Origin: JAFDZV01 sp035549015
Lineage (GTDB): Bacteria > Bacteroidota > Ignavibacteria > OLB7
Length of the DNA: 64,000 bases
Assembly: GCA_035549015.1 (NCBI GenBank)
Contig: DASZRW010000053.1
Coordinates: 1 to 64,000 of the forward strand
Reading direction: 5' to 3'
Positions 61,640-64,000 of the stretch are shown here, in pieces; position 1 is the first letter of the stretch, and each line of letters starts with the position of its first letter. The position numbers and the translations under genes were made by a program. The notes below the pieces were generated by a model. That model searched no databases and was not told the DNA's origin. It saw only the letters and a list, made by a program, of their open reading frames with translations.

Positions 61640-62034
61640 GGCGCCAATATAGGCCCGTGCATGCATCGCCCGCCATTCTCCCTTCGCGTTCCTCCGTGTC
61701 CTTTGCGGTGGTCATCCTGCATCCCGTGGATTCTTCGGCCGCAAGCGCCGACGGCGATCGTAGGCTTCGCGACGCAGCGCTACGGCCGCCCGGCGGCGCA
61801 GCAGAAGGCTGCGTGATACAGCCCGGGAGTTGCACCGCAAAAGGGCGCGAAGGAACGCAAAGGATGCCGCCGAACGCCTCTCCTTTGCGCACCTCCGCGC
61901 CCTTTGTGGTTGATTCTTCTGCGATGAATCCGCCCGGGTTTCCAGGCCTGCTGTCGCCGTGATACGCAGGCGCTTCCACCACTCACCGATTGCCGCTATA
62001 TTCCCTCCCCGGCGTAACCCAGGTATTTCCGTTC
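61640..62034. repeat. Intergenic repeat element, three related copies
   Basis: The 395-base gap holds no gene. It has three related stretches: 61681-61712 and 61881-61905 (read on the minus strand) and 61840-61864 (plus). The last two form an imperfect inverted repeat with 22 of 25 positions paired around a 16-base loop. Shared core reads roughly CACCGCAAAGG-CGGAGG-CGCAAAGG. Confidence 0.7.
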
Positions 62035-63072
62035 ATGATGCGTACCCGACTTCTCTGGCCACTCTTCGCGCTCGTTGCGATCGCGGGTTCGGCACATGCC
62101 CAGAAGCGCCAGCCTGTGGCGCCGGGCAACGAGGAGCGGCGTCTGGTGGAGGAGGCGAACGAGTTTCACGACCACCAGGATGTGGACGCGGCGATCGCCC
62201 GCTACGAGCAGGTGCTCGCGATGAATCCGCACAATGTGGACGCGCTCTACGAGCTCGCAACCTGCCGCTACGAACGCCAGGAGTTCGCAGCATGCGAGCA
62301 GGTGGCGCGGCGGGGCGTGCAGTACGAGTCCGAGCACCTCGGCTCCTTCTACGTGACGCTCGGTGCCTGCTACGACAGGATGGGGCGGCCGCAGGAGGCG
62401 GAGAGCACCTATCGAGAGGGGCTCCGGTTCGATTCCACCAACTTCCTCCTCTACTACAACCTTGCGGTAACGTCGCTCGGCCTGAACAAGCTGAACGGTG
62501 CCCGCGATGCATTCGAGCACGCACTGCTGCTCAACCCGAACCATGCCAGCAGCCACTTCGGACTCGGCCAGTTGTACTTCGTGCGGGGATATCGCGTTCC
62601 GGCACTCCTTGCGCTTTCGCGTGCGCTGCTGCTGGAACCATCGTCCGGCAGAGCGGAGTCCGCGATCCAGATGCTCCGTGCGCTTCTGAAGCTCCCTCCC
62701 ACCGTCTCCGGCGCCGCAACGTTCAAGCCCAGCCGGCATCACGAGGAGGGGGACTTTTCCGGTCTGGATGCCGCCATCGTTGCCGCCGCCCCGCATGCGG
62801 TCACCGATGGCCAGGCGACACTGCCCGACCATCTCCGTGCCGCGCTGCAGTTGATCGGCGGCAACTCCGGCCGCACGCGCGAGCCGTCATTTGCCGGTCG
62901 GTACTATCAGCCGTACGTTGTTGCCGCGGTGCGTGCCGGCTACCTCGAAACCATGGTCTGCATCGTCACTCGTACGCTGCAGCCGGAGGAGCGTGCCGCC
63001 TGCCGGGACGATGCGAAGGCGGAGGATGCCTATCTGAAGTGGACCCGTTCCTATCACTGGACCGTTCGCTGA
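62035..63072 (+). CDS. Secreted TPR-repeat protein
   Basis: 345 residues from the ATG at 62035 (MMRTRLLWPLFALVAIAG), giving a signal peptide with cleavage near AHAQ. At least four tetratricopeptide repeats follow (e.g. DAAIARYEQVLAMNPHNVDALYEL, FYVTLGACYDRMGRPQEAESTYREG, NLAVTSLGLNKLNGARDAFEHAL, FGLGQLYFVRG). The C-terminal 110 residues are not TPR and have two Cys. Such proteins are usually scaffolds; partner unknown. Confidence 0.88.
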   Translation: MMRTRLLWPLFALVAIAGSAHAQKRQPVAPGNEERRLVEEANEFHDHQDVDAAIARYEQVLAMNPHNVDALYELATCRYERQEFAACEQVARRGVQYESEHLGSFYVTLGACYDRMGRPQEAESTYREGLRFDSTNFLLYYNLAVTSLGLNKLNGARDAFEHALLLNPNHASSHFGLGQLYFVRGYRVPALLALSRALLLEPSSGRAESAIQMLRALLKLPPTVSGAATFKPSRHHEEGDFSGLDAAIVAAAPHAVTDGQATLPDHLRAALQLIGGNSGRTREPSFAGRYYQPYVVAAVRAGYLETMVCIVTRTLQPEERAACRDDAKAEDAYLKWTRSYHWTVR

Positions 63073-63136
63073 TCCGCTGCATGCGGCGCAGCGGTTGTAC
63101 GGCATATCACACGATTCACGACCAACGACCGAAGCG

Positions 63137-63790
63137 ATGCTCAAGCGTGATTACATACTGACGATGGTGGAACAGCTCGGCTATGTGCTGGCCCGCGTGC
63201 TGTTTCTGAAGGAGACTCGGCGGTTCGACGTGGCCGAGGTGGAGGTGCAGGACTTCCTGGGCAAGATCTTCGGCATCGGGGCCAGGGCGTTGCGCGAGGC
63301 CGGCGAGGAACAACTGCATGAGCTCTGCATGGAGGAGGGGGAGTTCCAGCCACATCGCGCCGTTGCCCTTGCAAGCCTTCTGAAGGAGCTCGGTGATATC
63401 GACTCCCGCCGCGACGATGCGCAGTACGAGCCGTGCGGCAGCTACGAGCGTGCACTGCTGCTGCTGCTCGATGCGTACGGCGAAGGAAGGGTTGCGCTTC
63501 CGCTGGATGCGGTGGACACGCTGGAGCTGATGATCGAGCGCTGCGCCGCATGCGGGCTTGGCCCATCGGTTCAACGGCGGCTGCTCCACCATCTGGAGCT
63601 TACCGGATACTATGCCGATGCGGAGGACCTTCTGTACGAGATGCTGGATGCGGGGACTGCGGATCGCGACCGCGACGCGATCCCCTTCTACCAGCGCCTG
63701 CTGGGCCGCAGTGATGACGATCTGCTCTCCGGCGGACTCCCGCGCGAGGAGGTGGAGGAGGGGATGCGTTCCGTACGCGCGCGCGAGTGA
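63137..63790 (+). CDS. DUF6483-like protein, function unknown
   Basis: 217 residues from the ATG at 63137 (MLKRDYILTMVEQLGYVLARVL). The N-terminal pattern (RDYILTMVEQLGYVLARVLFLK), all-alpha character and length recall DUF6483, which has no known role. The second half (LPLDAVDTLELMIERCAACGLG, RRLLHHLELTGYYADAEDLLYEML) looks like TPR-type helices. It lies 64 bases after the secreted TPR gene; joint expression is possible. Confidence 0.7.
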   Translation: MLKRDYILTMVEQLGYVLARVLFLKETRRFDVAEVEVQDFLGKIFGIGARALREAGEEQLHELCMEEGEFQPHRAVALASLLKELGDIDSRRDDAQYEPCGSYERALLLLLDAYGEGRVALPLDAVDTLELMIERCAACGLGPSVQRRLLHHLELTGYYADAEDLLYEMLDAGTADRDRDAIPFYQRLLGRSDDDLLSGGLPREEVEEGMRSVRARE

Positions 63791-63827
63791 TGCCACGCGG
63801 CCGTACGCTCCATTCGGCCCGGCGTTG

Positions 63828-63835
63828 TAAGTTTG
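63828..63835 (+). promoter_or_regulatory. Putative -7 promoter element before the last gene
   Basis: TAAGTTTG matches TAnnTTTG and lies 34 bases before the ATG at 63870. No TTTG is visible about 20 bases upstream. Confidence 0.4.
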
Positions 63836-63869
63836 AGAGTTCAACAGTTCATGCCAGGATATTTTCTCG

Positions 63870-64000
63870 ATGATCCCTCCTGAACCCTCCGCCGATTCAG
63901 CCTTCGATATCTTCGCGCAGCGCCTCACACCCGCCCGTGCCCGCGACTTTCAGATGATTCATGCCGGCATTGCATTCGCGTGCATGTTCGGCCTCGCCGT
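63870..64000 (+). CDS. Partial protein, start of an unidentified gene cut by the window end
   Basis: An open frame from the ATG at 63870 runs off the window after 43 codons (MIPPEPSADSAFDIFAQRL...). The visible end, FQMIHAGIAFACMFGLAV, looks like the start of a membrane helix, so this may be a membrane protein. A TAnnTTTG element 34 bases upstream supports a gene start. Too short to identify. Confidence 0.6.
   Translation, partial: MIPPEPSADSAFDIFAQRLTPARARDFQMIHAGIAFACMFGLA

Overview
A GC-rich chromosomal segment of a Gram-negative bacterium. It carries LptG, RseP, an RNase E/G-type enzyme, a complete ClpX/ClpP/trigger-factor set and an ABC-type polysaccharide exporter. Several intergenic regions carry TAnnTTTG-like promoter elements, sometimes with an upstream TTTG, and most genes lack a clear Shine-Dalgarno (SD) sequence. 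Together these suggest a lineage in or near Bacteroidota/Chlorobiota (FCB group); this is inference, because no rRNA or marker phylogeny is available here.

Layout. Positions 1-15252 are all minus strand: an intergenic hairpin-repeat array, a very large secreted FG-GAP/ASPIC protein, moeA, lptG, surE, rseP, dxr and an RNase E/G gene with a giant low-complexity insertion. Next come the SRP RNA, a small Cys-rich secreted protein, a RlaP-like nucleotidyltransferase, clpX, clpP, tig (with a His-rich tail) and tRNA-Leu(UAG). From 22811 to 43562 lies a plus-strand surface-polysaccharide locus. It contains two DegT-type aminotransferases, WbpP-like and RmlB-like dehydratase/epimerases, gmd and fcl for GDP-L-fucose, a Wzm/Wzt exporter whose ATPase has a long C-terminal domain, at least four SAM methyltransferases, candidate glycosyltransferases and two GT-C-like membrane proteins. 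After ppsA and an SDR comes an arsenic locus (arsC, aquaporin and arsI opposite a divergent arsR). A second sugar segment follows (third DegT enzyme and three glycosyltransferases, 49848-54185). The window ends with RNase R, a carbon-nitrogen hydrolase, three related secreted proteins of unknown function, a saccharopine-dehydrogenase-like protein, a TPR protein, a DUF6483-like protein and a gene cut by the window end.

How it fits together. The two sugar segments can supply GDP-fucose and dTDP- or UDP-amino sugars, assemble a glycan at the inner membrane and export it through Wzm/Wzt. The arsenic locus couples C-As bond cleavage (ArsI), arsenate reduction (ArsC) and arsenite exit through a channel, under ArsR. 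The least expected items are the RNase E/G insertion inside its S1 domain, a family of intergenic hairpins with a conserved AGT-N3-ACT tip, the recently homogenised paralog trio at 58-60.5 kb and the trigger factor's metal-binding-like tail.
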